Part shown: in pieces, positions 10,028-20,693 of the stretch
How the letters are laid out: every line of letters begins with the position of its first letter
Position numbering within the stretch: position 1 is the first letter of the stretch
NCBI GenBank assembly: GCA_004325065.1
Contig: PITI01000091.1
Location: 1-23,173 of the forward strand
Direction of reading: 5' to 3'
From: Hamiltosporidium magnivora
Taxonomy: Eukaryota > Microsporidia > Dubosqiidae
DNA: 23,173 nt
The notes under the pieces: generated by a model
Seen by the model: the letters and a program-made list of their open reading frames with translations, nothing else
Databases searched by the model: none
Told to the model about the DNA's origin: nothing
Translations under genes and position numbers: made by a program

Positions 10028-10338
10028 GGATTAATTAATTTCAGCATTTTTAAATATTTTTTTAATTAATGTGATTTTTCTTAAATTTTACTAATGTTTA
10101 ATTAAATATTTGACTTTTTTTTTTTATTTTTGATTTAATTTATCATTTATAGTAACGTATTTTTCTAATAAATTTAATTAATACTATGGACATTTAAAAT
10201 AATTTTTTTGATTGGTTTGAAATTTTAAAATTTTAGGAATAATTTTCTAAAAAAATCTAGTTACTTATTTTGTTTACCTAATTATTGGAAGTTTTTATAA
10301 CCTTTGCTTATTTATGATTCTATTAGATTTAATCATTT
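10028..10338. other. Upstream region of the 515-aa gene, no other gene
   Basis: The region is extremely AT-rich. On the minus strand, A/T-only runs such as AAATATTTAAAAA lie within about 40 bases of the ATG and could act as a TATA-like element, but so many similar runs exist that I give this little weight. There is no CCC motif next to the start. No open frame of interest is seen. Confidence 0.35.
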
Positions 10339-10608
10339 CCTCATATTGCTGGGAGCTGAATCGGCTTGGAGTATTTTCTGCTTGTCGTAAGAGGCGAAAA
10401 AAAGGAACTAATCCTTCATTTTGGGGTTGGCTGTAGGGCTAACAACCCACCGTTTAGAACAACATTTTTACGATACCAAAAACTGTAAAAAATTCATGAG
10501 AAAAAGACAGGTGAGCGGTATTACTAAAAGAGTCCAAGTCTGTAGTGCCAAAGATGAATGAATTTCATTTTGATCATACTTAACAGCGGTTTTTCTTTAA
10601 AATATTTT
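10339..10608 (+). mobile_element. SINE-like repeat, copy 3, plus strand
   Basis: The repeat starts near CCTCATATTGCTGGGAGCTGAA. It continues with CTGCTTGTCGTAAGAGGCGA, GTAGGGCTAACAACCCACC, GACAGGTGAGCGGTATTACT and GTGCCAAAGATGAATGAAT. A tail follows that still aligns with copy 1 (AACAGCGGTTTTTCTTTAAAATATT against AGTAGCCTTTCTCCGAAAAATT). It is the most diverged copy. Flanks show only an imperfect GATTTAAT / GATTTGAAT pair. It sits just upstream of the 515-aa gene's start, on the opposite strand. Confidence 0.7.
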
Positions 10609-11880
10609 AGTGATTTGAATATAGTAATACTCATAAACAGTCGGGGGAAGCATAACCAAATTAAAAATCATCTGCTTAACAATGAGTTTGTTAAATTAGT
10701 GTGAAAATTATTGTTTAGATTTTGATGGGATATAACCACACTGGATATGGAGATCAATTCTTCATAATCCGGAATACAATATATTGAAGGAATAAAGTAC
10801 TGTCTCAAAGATCAGTGACATAACTTGGAATTCGAACTCTGACTCATGAAGCATAAAAATAGAAAGCTTGATAGAGAAATAGATTAACATGTTAATTTTA
10901 AACAATTTCACACCTTAAATAGAATCTGTGGGACAGTGAAAACAAAAATAAATGCTAAGACATTTTTCGGCGAATAATACATTAACGTTTCTCTGTTCAT
11001 CCTCAACATCGAGAGATAAATGAGGATTAGAGCTATAATAAAATACTCATAAATAAGAAAATTGTACTCCAAAAAAATTATTTTCATATGCCATTTTGAA
11101 TTATTTTATATTTTTAGGCCTTTGCTTTTCATATTTTCCTATATTTATATCTTGTCTATTGCTATTACTCTTTTAGGCAATTTTTTGTATTCTTTCACAG
11201 CGAAAAAAAATTGTCTAATAGTATGTGCCACACTAATTATAGAATATAAATCATATAGGATTCATAAGAGTATTACAAAAGTTCTGGATACTATAATGGT
11301 TTTCGTGATTTATCATAATTGTTAAGTTTTTTTAAAAAATATTTCGATATTAGATTTTGTATAATTACTATTTTCGATGTAAATATTTTTATATTAATTA
11401 AGTGGAATTTTTATTTTGTTTTTTCATATTTCAGTCGCTTTAAAAATATCAGATTTTTAGTTCATATTTAAAATAAGATGTTAACATTTGATTTTGCCAT
11501 TTTTTACGTTTTACTTAAGCATAAATTAAACTTTTATAAGCATTTACTATTGTCACAATAACAGTTGAAATTCTTGGTTTTATAGTTGAAGAGTATTTAT
11601 ACAGAAAATACATTATTTTCATAGATATAAAAAATTTATTCAACTAGAAGAATGTTTTTTTTTCTCAAATATCTATTTATGCTGTTTTTGAATACTCCAG
11701 TTGGATTTTTATGCGTCCGTTAAAAAATATTTTCAACTGTTTAAAAGGTAGGTTCATTTCCGTAATTTACGCCCTACTACTTAATAAAGAAATTGGAAAC
11801 TATCAAAAAAATATTCCTATTTTTTGGCAACCTAATTTGTATAAGTTAAAAAAACTGGCAGTGAAAAACAAAAAAACAAT
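10609..11880. other. AT-rich stretch without a recognisable gene
   Basis: The longest frame (11062-11325, plus) is 87 codons, hydrophobic, and begins at TTG with no in-frame ATG near the start. I treat it as chance. I see no repeat or RNA gene. The sequence turns less AT-rich at about 11890, where element B begins. Confidence 0.45.
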
Positions 11881-11905
11881 AAATTAAAAGGCCGCAGAGA
11901 CGCTT

Positions 11906-12037
11906 ATGAGCCGAAAGGGTAAAAATTTAGTGAAAGATAGTTATGAAAATTCTAGTGAATTTCCTGCCTTCCTCATCCTATACACAAATAACACATCCTC
12001 TATCAATCCAAATGTGCAAAAACACACAAGCTGTTAG
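11906..12037 (+). pseudogene. Element B: N-terminal ORF fragment (43 codons)
   Basis: The ATG at 11906 opens 43 codons beginning MSRKGKNLVKDSYENSSEF and ends at TAG (12035-12037). The start resembles that of element A (MGRRKKVDSENIRNDKIK): the same M-x-R-basic-x-K opening followed by a polar segment. This is why I place B's translation start here. After the stop the protein continues only in pieces in other frames, including ILDYVTD and later CFFC. Confidence 0.55.
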
Positions 12038-12599
12038 ATTGCCCTCATACCCTTGCTTTATACATAGCCTTCTTCTAGGTTAATGTCTCTGCGCACGGGG
12101 ATTGTACAAAATAGACATTTCCTTACTATAGATATGCAGAAGGCAACCGGCTATGGCACTGCAGACAATTCTTGATTATGTAACAGACACCCCAAAAATG
12201 AACTCGAATTGTTTTTTTTGTAGCAGAGTCAAGGTTTGGGACATTGTCACAAATTAACTTAACAGGGATTGCAAGGTGCTACAATGAGAAATTCGGTTGA
12301 GTTATAAATTTCGATGTGTTTAAAAGCCAGAACAAATTTAGCGGAAAGAAAGTAGAGTTAGTAGAAAATCGAAAACGACTTATAATCGCTTATTTTCTAA
12401 TTTAATTATCTTCCTGGCCAAGATAAACCAGTAAATACACTGAAAAGATATGTTTTGAATAAAATTTAAGAAATTGAAAAGGAATTGATTTGAATTCGAA
12501 GAAACTCAACTAAATTGCATAACAGCACTGCTCTTGAATTTATTAATCGAATAGTCAGTATGTTTACCGAATCCCATGTATCAAAGTCTATTACAGACA

Positions 12600-13990
12600 C
12601 CAATCACGTCATAGAAGCTGCGCGGTTATGTTATGAATAATTCTTGTTTAATAAAGAGTCTAGATCCGCTTTAAAGACAAATATAGACAGTTAAATTTCT
12701 GAGTAAGTAATTACTAAGAAACATCCTGAAACCCATAGGCAGAAAAACAATTTCTTTTATTCAAAAAAAACCCTTAGAAAACCAGGTTGGAATTTAATTT
12801 GAATTTGAGTAAATAGAGGATTTTCTAGTGTTTTACTTAAGAAAAGGAGTTTTAGAAGGCTCACAGCAAAGGATCTTACGATAATGAAAGTATGAAGCCT
12901 TTCCGAAAGTATAATCATATGTTTAGACTTTCTAAGATAGCTTTTATCGGTGGCCATTCCCTAATATTGCATTTAAGAGTATGGCTAATCGTGTTGAAAC
13001 CAAAGTTTATGATATTCAGTATTGAAAAAAGGATAGCATAATCAAATATCATGATTTTTTGATTCGGTGTGTATCGGATAATCATCCAAACGAGTTTTAT
13101 TAGCTTATGTATTTTTTGTAATCAAGTATCTACAATTTTTCCAATAAAAGTTATGACTCTCAACAAATATATTTATGATATTATAAAAGTAAGAGGCATA
13201 GAAGGTACATCCATAGCTGATTTGTTTTGGTGAGGCGTATATACTTGATCTCGTATGAACTTCACCAAGAGGCACTGGCTTCAGGCCAGTCGCCTAAAAG
13301 CATATCCCTATATGTTAACGACGATTTATAGAACAAAAGTCGTTCAACTTGGGGTGGAAAGACAGATTTTAGCATTATAGTCTGTTAGAAACAATGAGAA
13401 ATGAGCAAGGAACCAAAAAAAACCTTATTGAATAAAGTTCTTAATATAGAGTACATAAACATTTTTTTGACAACCTGGAATGATATTGAAACGCTTATGA
13501 TATAATATATTACGCTGAGAATTCAATCTAACGAAAATCTGCATTACCTGATTGAATCTAGAATCTAGCAAGGTAAAAATATCAAAATCGAAAATTAATT
13601 TTTCATTATGATCAGAAAAAAGCATGAACAAAAAAATCGAGAGAGACATACTACCAGGAGATATCTTCTATCTTTTGCTTTTTATGTTGTGTATTGATTC
13701 TTTCCACTGAAGTTTCGATACAAATAATGGAGTTTGTTTCACACCAATCATCCCTTGTTCATTAATAGCATAGCTTCATTGCGCTGACAGTTAGAAATTA
13801 GTAGCTTTGACAGGTAGGTGAATTTTTGTAACTCTTCGATTTGGAAATAAAAAAAGAGTATTAACAGCAAATTATACGTGTTATCGTGTTACTACTACCC
13901 TTCCATAAGATGCTAGTGGTTATACATATTTGGAGGTAGTATGAGATAGCATTGGTAATCCAACACGTAGCTCATTTAATAAACACTTAA
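12600..13990 (+). pseudogene. Element B: broken reverse transcriptase region
   Basis: Pieces in shifting frames follow the order of the reverse-transcriptase region in element A. The pre-RT segment contains EAARLCYE (about 12615). The RT palm pieces TKVVQLGVE (about 13335), NAYD (about 13490, the AYDSID motif) and KKIERDILPGD with LLFMLCID (about 13630-13695, motif B) follow. The catalytic motif C reads LFINS at 13755-13769, so both catalytic aspartates are gone. DASGYTYLEVV and DSIGNPTRSSFN (about 13906-13980) follow. At least three frameshifts and many stops are needed to read it through. It is certainly inactive. Confidence 0.7.
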
Positions 13991-14743
13991 AAATGTCAAT
14001 AAGAGTTAAAAACTGTGTGGGACTTGATTCGAAGTAAAAAATTATTTGTTATAATTAATCAAAATGCGATATTTCTAATAAACTACTGTATAGGAATAGT
14101 ATAACTTTGGTCAGGTGATTTTAGAATTAGATGATGTAGAGCGTGCGGTATTCGTATAATCAGAGCGAGTTTTCGTTTAGGATGCAATGAGTGATTTTAC
14201 TTTTCTAGATTTTAATTTATCAAAAGTTTTCATGGTTCTGAACTAAAAAATAACCTATGCTTTTACAACTCGTGGGAGTCATTGAAAAAGGTAAAGAAAC
14301 GCTAAAGCGGAGTGCAATATTTCTCAATATATAAAATACATATTGAACCTATTCTGCACCAATAATGGGTTTTCTAAAAATAAAATATAAGCTAGAAGAA
14401 GAATTCAGCAAAGATAACTCAGAAGAGGTTAAATATAGTAATTTATACAACGAAAACAATAAGGTAAATACAAGTGAAGTTATATGAATAAATATCGATG
14501 ACTATGAGTATGTAATTTTTAGAGATGGCTAAATAAGGAATTCATCGAGTAAGCCGAAGAAACAATTTTTGCTACATTTATAATTTCAACATATTTCTAG
14601 AATCAAAATAAATTTTAGTATGGTTTTGACCTTTTAAAACGGAGAACATATAGATATTCGATGTTAACAAATGCTAGAACATATAAAAGCCTCAAAATGA
14701 ATTTATATATCTATATACATTCCTATATTTGTTATAAATATAT

Positions 14744-14756
14744 ATTCAAATGTATA
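14744..14756 (+). repeat. Left target-site duplication of element C
   Basis: ATTCAAATGTATA here is repeated exactly at 17848-17860. The pair brackets element C at the expected 5' and 3' ends, which fixes its boundaries to the base. Confidence 0.85.
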
Positions 14757-16890
14757 CTTACTTAATCCACAGCGCTTGTTCTTGAAGAGCCGGGTCTTCC
14801 TTACGATATTTCTTTATTCTTCCATATTTTGCACACAATTTCTCCATCGCCACCCATAGAGTCCCTTTAATCCTTCTCGACATTATTCAGCTATCTTTTC
14901 AGCGGTCTGCTCTTCTCTTACCTTCAGGTATGATTTTGTATATATTACTAAAAGCTTCTCTTTAGAAATTCTTACTATGTGTCCGAGCTACCCGTGTTTT
15001 CTTTATTTTATTAGAGTGAAAATATTGGATTTTTACTATAGATTATAAATCTCTTGATTGGTTCTAATTCTCTGCTGTTATTTTCGAAAATTAGTCCAAA
15101 TATTCTTCTTAGTATCATTCTCATCCATCTATTTAAGCATGTTTAAATATATTTTAATCATCACTAATGTTTCGAAATATTACATTACAATAGGCCTAAT
15201 AACAGTCTTATATATTTGTTTTTTTGTCGTCTGCTTCATCGGGTTAGACTTCAGTAAGCTTTGTGGCGAGAAATAAGTTTTTTACTTGCCTTTATTATCT
15301 TTTTTGTTTTAAGTGAAATTTTATTATTCACTCAGAAATGTACCTAGGTATTTAAAACTTGATACATTTTCAAATATAAAGGCATCTATTAAAAATTCTT
15401 CGAGATGATCATGAGATTCAGATACTTTCTAAACTTCGTTATATTTTCAGTTTTCTTTAGTTCTGTTTTTTTTCTGATTCCGCCGCTAAAATTTTAAGAA
15501 AGATTTTAAATCCTCTGTTTTTTCCAACAATAGCCAGGTCATATAGATATGAAACATATTGCCTTATTTCATTAAATATTTTTCCACCGGTATTTATACC
15601 TATCCAGCGGATTATTCCTTTTAGTTTTAGTTGAATAAAATAAAATGCAGAATAACGGGCCTTTTTACTTTAATCCCTTATTAATATCAAATCATTTCGA
15701 TATATTACCCGTCAAATAGATTGTTCCTTTTGTATCATTGGGTGTCATTTTAATTAGTGGAATATTTTTTGATAGGATTTGTAAATTTTCGAGTGTCTTA
15801 TATAGAAAATCCCGATCAATGCTATCATATGCTTGTTTGTAATCTTTTAAAAAATAATGCATCAAATAATGTATTCATAACATTTTTAAATCATCATTCT
15901 TATCGTGAATATTTGTTCAGTTGTTGATGTACCTCTTCAAAATCTACATGGATAGTCACCAATAGTATTTTCTCATAAGGCTATAATCTGCTAGAAATTA
16001 TTCGTGTTAGAACTTCGTATCCAATGTATAGAAGAGAATTCCTCTATGGTTAATACACCGTGTTTTTAATCCATTTTACAAATAGAGAGTAACAAGCCAA
16101 GATTAAATTCGCTGGATATTTTTTCTTGAGGGTAAATTATCTTGATTAAGATACGATGAGTATCTCTCGAAGAATAGCCTCTAAATTTTAAGACCTCGCT
16201 GTGATCTTGTCTTCTCTAGACGCTCTATTAGTTTTTAGGCTCATGATGGCTTCGCTTATCTCAACTAATGATGCTTCTGGGATATCGATTTATTACCATA
16301 TACTAATTCATCATTTATTCTTACGAAATAATCTATTATTCGATCTTCTGGATTATCCTGCATTAATGTGTTGCGATGGTTTCAAACTATTCGGCCTATC
16401 TATTTAAGACCTTCTTAGGATCGGTCAGCAAGCATTCGTTAGAATTTTCGGCCATGTGAAATCGAGCTTGAAAACCTTTTTTCTCATTTCATATATTTCA
16501 CGGATCTTTTTCTCCGCCATTTTTTCAATTTCGTTCAATTAAGCGTCTTCGCTAATCTTCTTCTTTTCTCTTAAAATATGCGGGGCTTGTTTTCTTTCCT
16601 GACTAAATTTTTGCATGGTTATCTCAGTTTTTTCATTTAGCATCTTTAACCTGGCCAAGTTTCTTAGGTTAATTAGCTTTTCACACTCTTGACTAAACCA
16701 TGGGTCCTTTTTCTCAAGTTTCTTATAGCCTAAAACCTCCTCTGCCGTCTTTTGAATGCATTATTTTAAAAGATTCCAAAACTTCTCTACTTTCTCTCAT
16801 ATTTAAAGTTTATCTTTGCACAAATTATTTTTCATTATATTAAGAAAATCTTCTCTGTATTTATATCATACAATTTATCGCAGTCAAATC
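14757..16890 (-). pseudogene. Element C: broken reverse transcriptase and C-terminal region
   Basis: Read from 16890 down to 14757. The linker contains DPWFSQECEKLINLRNLARL, then a charged coiled region. RT pieces follow: EISEAIMSLKTNRASREDKI, a region ending WNLG-like, YIGYEVLTRIISSRL and KGTIYLTGNISK. The catalytic YADD motif reads YLYD (SYLYDLAIVGK at about 15520-15552), so the first aspartate is lost. Then come SSFKYLGTFLSE, KKQIYKTVIRPIVMY and GHIVRIS, and the C-terminal WRNCVQNMEE piece at about 14845-14880, as in intact relatives. Many in-frame stops and several frameshifts make it non-functional. Confidence 0.85.
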
Positions 16891-17665
16891 ATTGGGACTT
16901 GGGATTTTTAATAATCTTCAGTATGACTATACACTGTCTATATTTCATCATTACCAAGAAATGATCGGCATCTATATCGGCGCTTCGCGAGTTTTGCACA
17001 TTCATTACACTTGAACCATATCTAGAATTTATGAGGAAATGATCAGTTTCGTTGGAAGTCGCTCTATCAGGTGCGCGCCGGGTGTATTTATGTATTTTCT
17101 TATCGGAGAAGAAGCTGCTGGACACATTCATACCTTTGCATACCTTTGAATCAATCATTCTTCTACTATTATTATTAGATTCTAGATGAATACTATTTCT
17201 TCCGATTGTAGGTCGGTAGTGTATTTCTTTTCCTATTTTCGCATTAAAACCCCCAACAGCAATTTTAATATCATAGTCTGGCGATTTATTATATGTATCT
17301 TTTAAAACAAGGTAGAATTTGTCCTTTTCCTTTTCGTTTGCATCTTCTATGGGAGCTTGCAGGCATGTTAACGTAGAGTTGAAAAATTGAACCTGTATGT
17401 TTGATGAGCATTGTCGTCCATTCATTGATTTGATTCTAAAATCCTATTCAACAAGTCATTTTAAACTGAAAAAGCTGTCCTAAAAGTATAGGTTGTATTC
17501 TCACTATAAATTACTGTGTATTCCTTAGTTTTTTAAACATCGGTTTCATTCCATCTTATTTTTTGTAGATCCACAATGTTCATAATATATTTTCCAAATT
17601 CCGTGGTGATTGGCTAGTGCACGGCTCGGAAAAGGCGGCGCACATTCCAAGTTCCAATTTTATTT
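16889..17665 (-). pseudogene. Element C: decayed AP-like endonuclease (EEP fold) with catalytic Asp lost
   Basis: The N-terminal endonuclease of element C would nick target DNA to prime reverse transcription. A 178-codon stretch is still open at 16889-17425. The start of the domain lies upstream in other frames: KIGTWNVR at 17638-17661 and QKIRWNETD at about 17538-17565, with stops between. Within the open part, LQAPIEDANEKEKDKFY, GGFNAKIG, YRPTIGRNSIH, KKIHKYT, RATSNETDHFLI and DIDADHFLV follow the family order. The normally invariant aspartate of the GDFN motif is glycine (codon 17249-17251), and the terminal SDH reads ADH. With an upstream break and these changes the enzyme is dead. The retained 178 codons are an accident of decay, not a gene. 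Confidence 0.88.
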
Positions 17666-17847
17666 CTATGCATGTTTTTGTTTTTACTTTTGTTGAGAAA
17701 ATCAGTTTTGTTTATTATGTAGTTTCGTTTTGGTTTTGTGACAATATATTTTTGCAAGATAGGGTCGTTGGCTTATGCTCACCTTTACTCCTTTTTCCGG
17801 GATTGGGACCGGCAGATAGCCGCAAGCCAAAGCTCTGGCTGAGTTAA

Positions 17848-17860
17848 ATTCAAATGTATA
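17848..17860 (+). repeat. Right target-site duplication of element C
   Basis: Exact second copy of ATTCAAATGTATA; see 14744-14756. Extending one base on either side breaks the match. Confidence 0.85.
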
Positions 17861-18009
17861 AAACAAAAATAAAGTACTCTTTTTGTTAAAGTCCGAGTAA
17901 ATGTTTAGCAAATAATATCAAATATGAAAATAAAACCAATGTGTAAATTCGAAATTATCAATAAAATTTTCGCTAATAAATTTCCGAATTACTATGTTTT
18001 TTGGGTTTT
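17861..18009. other. Short spacer between elements C and A
   Basis: About 150 bases of AT-rich DNA between the right duplication of element C and the recognisable 3' end of element A. Before C inserted, this and 14646-14743 would have been adjacent, placing the 3' ends of A and B about 250 bases apart. Confidence 0.5.
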
Positions 18010-18840
18010 ATGCTTTTTTGGAACCTTTTTATCCCTACCGTTTCTTCTTCTAAATCCAATTCTTCACTTATGTTTATCATCGGTTCCCCATACATAGTTC
18101 TTCCTGTTATAACAAGGGGTATATTTTAAGTTTTTAAATGTTTAACACATTCTTCGTCATTGCTGGCTTGTTTTAGAGGAAGTGTTGGCTCCTCATGCAT
18201 TTCGGCTCTCTTAAATACACCCACTGACGCATTTCCCCAGCTCTCTTTGGCCTTTAATTCCGATTCAACTCCACTTCGTCAATCAGATAAAAAAAATTTT
18301 CGACTGATTTCTTTGTTCTATAGAGCTTATGTATGCCTTTATATTTTAATGTATTTGCAGTCTGTTTGGGTCTACTTATGGTATTGTGTCATTCTACCCT
18401 TCAAGTCATATCAGACAAAATATCTTAACACCGCACTTATAAATGAGCTCTAAATATTATCTAGCAAGTCATACTTCAAAAGTTTTTTAGCTTATACTAC
18501 CTTAAGTCAATTCTGGAAAGTAATTCCTACTTTAATAAGTGTTTGCTCATTCTTCTTCTTATCAAGAATAATTTATATGTCGTGTCTGAAATTCAAAATC
18601 TTGACATCGGTTTTTATTCTGGTATTATTTTTATTTCGCATGCTCGTTTAAGAATTTCGTATACTAAACGGCTCGAATACGTTTTGAAGACTTAAATTAA
18701 ATTTTTTGGGAGAGGTAAGTGTAGGCATCGCACCACGTAATTATGCCGCCTGGCGTAGTCATGACCTAGAATTTTTTACCATTAAGTTGCTAGATGGTCT
18801 AGTGTATTCTATATTTTATTACAGTGTAGCACATACTATC
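18010..18840 (-). pseudogene. Element A: decayed zinc-finger and restriction-like endonuclease region
   Basis: This is the C-terminal part of element A. After SDSSGWPK and GADSMCY, DHLAT (18785-18799) marks the Cys/His domain that normally has CxxC...H...C. It is followed by HDYARRHNYVVRCLHLPL in the same frame. The nuclease core reads DKKKNEQTLIKVGIT at 18519-18563. In relatives this hydrophobic strand carries an acidic residue (LIEVGIT); here it is lysine, so an active-site acid seems lost. Stops cut the region in several places, so it is inactive. It is missing altogether from element B. Confidence 0.75.
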
Positions 18841-19150
18841 TGCTCCCCCGGAATACATTTCTATCTTGGGTATGGCAGGACACTGCTTGATCGAGCGCCC
18901 CCCAATTTTCCCTTACTTTGGCCACCCAGAAGAGTCACTAACACGCAAAAGCTCATTATTTCTTACATTATATAACTTTGAGTGAAGTTTTCGTTTATCT
19001 ATTTCGTAATATAGTTTTTCGAGTTGAGCTTCTTCAAAATTTTTCAAAGTTAATTCTTCTTAACCTATACTTTACTTCTAAGGTGCCTTTTATTAGTGCA
19101 AGATGGGTTTTATTAGTATTTTTGACCTTTAGAATTGCTGCCCATCTACT

Positions 19151-20100
19151 TCATAGTTCTTTATTTCTTTCTACACAGCCTAAGAGTTGGAAAAGCATAT
19201 GTTTGTGTCGCAGCTCGACACCAAGTAAATCTCTTCCAATTTCTAACATGAAGTATAACTGCGCTTTATACCTTTCACTAAGATAGATTTTGCTCTTTAA
19301 AAAAACTACAAGCACTGCTTCATCACACTTAGAGAAGTCAGACGATTCAGATCGAAGTTCTTTTATGTGATAGTTGATCAACGATTTTACATTTTGATTA
19401 ATTGCAAAAAATAATTTTTTTGAATTATTTTGTGTGGCAAAGTCTTTTACCTCTTGATATCAGTTTAAAATGTACATCTTTGAGAGACTTTCTTTAGGAA
19501 ATTTCTCTGCTATTCTCTCTATTCCAAGGTATTTATAAACACATATTCCTTCAAGAAAATTGCAGTGCCTTCACAGCATGGATTATTCGTCGCTGACTTC
19601 TCTTTGTATAATTTACCCCTATATTGCGCATAAATTTCATCATATCTTCCGTCATCTATTACAAGACTCGTCTATCTTTGGCAAATAGCTTATGATCATC
19701 AATAAACAAGAAGTGATTAGTAAGTGAATTTTGCCTCTGTTTGTATTTTCACTTTTGTGTATTTCTCATTAAGCTTTCTGCTCAATAGATCCATACACAA
19801 CACAAACAACGAGGGTGACATACTATCTCCTTGCAGAATCTCTCTATCAATCTTCTTGCTCAAGGTTTTTTCAGGCCTTACTGATATATAAATATTTAAT
19901 TTTGATATAAATACCCTAATAAAGTTTAAGACCCAATCAGAGTAATCAAGGTTTTCGACATATTAAGTCAAATAAGCTTGATCTATTGAATCATAAGCTT
20001 TTTGACACTAGTTCATGTCGTCTTAAGATTGTTTCTGTGCTCTTTATTAATGGAAAAATTCAATAGAGCCTGTTCTTTCGCTCCTTGCACCTCTCATACC
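19151..20100 (-). pseudogene. Element A: reverse transcriptase palm and thumb, broken
   Basis: The palm reads KAYDSIDQAYL (motif A, with the catalytic Asp present), REILQGDSMSPSLFVLCMD (motif B) and FIDDHKLFAKD (motif C, both Asp present; the usual Leu after DD is His). The 76-codon frame at 19151-19381 continues the thumb and linker: LINYHIKELRSESSDFSK, the segment FLKSKIYLSERYKAQLYFML, then FQLLGCVERNKEL. Despite intact catalytic aspartates, stops and shifts occur between motifs (for example between motifs B and C and after FAKD), so no functional enzyme is made. An ATG at 19381 is incidental. Confidence 0.8.
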
Positions 20101-20693
20101 GCTTTTAACTGATTATTTGAAAGTAACTCACGTTTTTCAAACTCAAGCTCTACCACTTTAACAAAATATTTTTTGTCAGTTTGCACATGTTTAACATACA
20201 GGTTATTAGTCGGTAATCAGAACCAGTCCTTGGTGTACCTTTAAATATTAGATAGGTTAGTTCACAATAATACCAGCCAGCTTGAGGCGTTTCTTCTAAA
20301 CATATGACTTTCACATTATCGTAAAGATATTTAAAGATTCATAATTTTTTTATGTAAAGGTTATAAATACTATCACTTTCAGCGGCTTTCCAGTTAGGCA
20401 GCTAATTAATGATAACTACATAGCCTTGATTTGGATTAAACGTGGGGTGCTGCATACTGCCAGAAAGGTATCAAATAGTCCTTATACGCAACCTTATTGT
20501 TTTTGTTCCACATTTTAGACCAAAATTATGAAATTTAATCACGACTAATCAAATGCTCGGATTCAACGCGCTCAGATAACCCACGATAGAATCGATCTCG
20601 CAATAACTCAAACATACGATTCTCTTTTCCTAATTGCTTTCTACTCTTATACATCGTAATTCTTTTCTCGTTAAATTCAAAGCCTCAGAAAGA

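Larger units (their letters stand above)
11890..14645 (+). mobile_element. Element B: R4/Dong-like non-LTR retrotransposon relic, 3' truncated
   Basis: This is a decayed copy of a non-LTR element of the type with one ORF, a central reverse transcriptase and a C-terminal restriction-enzyme-like endonuclease. Ordered matches to element A run its length: an M-S-R-K start (11906), ILDYVTD (about 12170), RCYNE (about 12270), an AARLCYE segment (about 12615), TKVVQLGVE (about 13335), RDILPGD and FMLCID (about 13645-13695), FINS in place of FIDD (13758-13769), SGYTYLEVV (about 13915) and YKLEEEFSKDN (about 14390). The zinc-finger and endonuclease part that A keeps is absent. The match fades at about 14600-14645, roughly 100 bases before the target-site duplication of element C. 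Stops and frameshifts occur throughout. Confidence 0.75.
14757..17847 (-). mobile_element. Element C: full-length dead RTE/CR1-like non-LTR retrotransposon, 3091 bp
   Basis: On the minus strand it starts TTAACTCAGCCAGAGC at 17847. It has a leader with GGCTATCTGCCGGTCCC, then an apurinic-type endonuclease, a reverse transcriptase and a C-terminal region, and ends GGATTAAGTAAG at 14757. A perfect 13-bp target-site duplication flanks it, so it is a complete insertion and not a 5' truncation. Motifs in order: WNVR (17638-17649), IRWNET (17542-17559), GGFNAKIG (about 17237-17257), HKKIHKYT-like block, DADHFLV, DPWFSQECE (about 16690-16712), EISEAIMSLK (about 16235), a degenerate YLYD (15530-15550), FKYLGT (about 15350), KTVIRPIVMY (about 15190) and GHIVRIS (about 14975). 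The C-terminal part is typical of the endonuclease/reverse-transcriptase proteins common in insects and other invertebrates. Stops and shifts occur throughout the RT. Confidence 0.9.

Noticed and set aside
10810..10860. tRNA B-box-like sequence GAATTCGAACTC
   Set aside because: No matching A box, acceptor stem or anticodon arm can be drawn around it.
11062..11325. 87-codon hydrophobic plus-strand frame
   Set aside because: No in-frame ATG near its start, composition as expected for AT-rich DNA, and no motif.
12757..12957. 66-codon minus-strand open frame
   Set aside because: Antisense to the decayed body of element B, with no motif of its own.
13425..13649. 74-codon minus-strand frame with a hydrophobic start resembling a signal peptide
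   Set aside because: Antisense to the reverse-transcriptase motif B region of element B, which explains the sequence better.
15058..15276. 72-codon hydrophobic plus-strand frame (also 16201-16407)
   Set aside because: Antisense to the reverse-transcriptase region of element C.
17617..17911. Overlapping plus (76 codons) and minus (69 codons) open frames
   Set aside because: They cover the leader and start of element C. The minus frame crosses the precise 5' end of C into flanking DNA, so it is not a single gene.
18160..19286. Three plus-strand frames of 89-102 codons
   Set aside because: All are antisense to the C-terminal and RT parts of element A, whose minus-strand motifs are clear.
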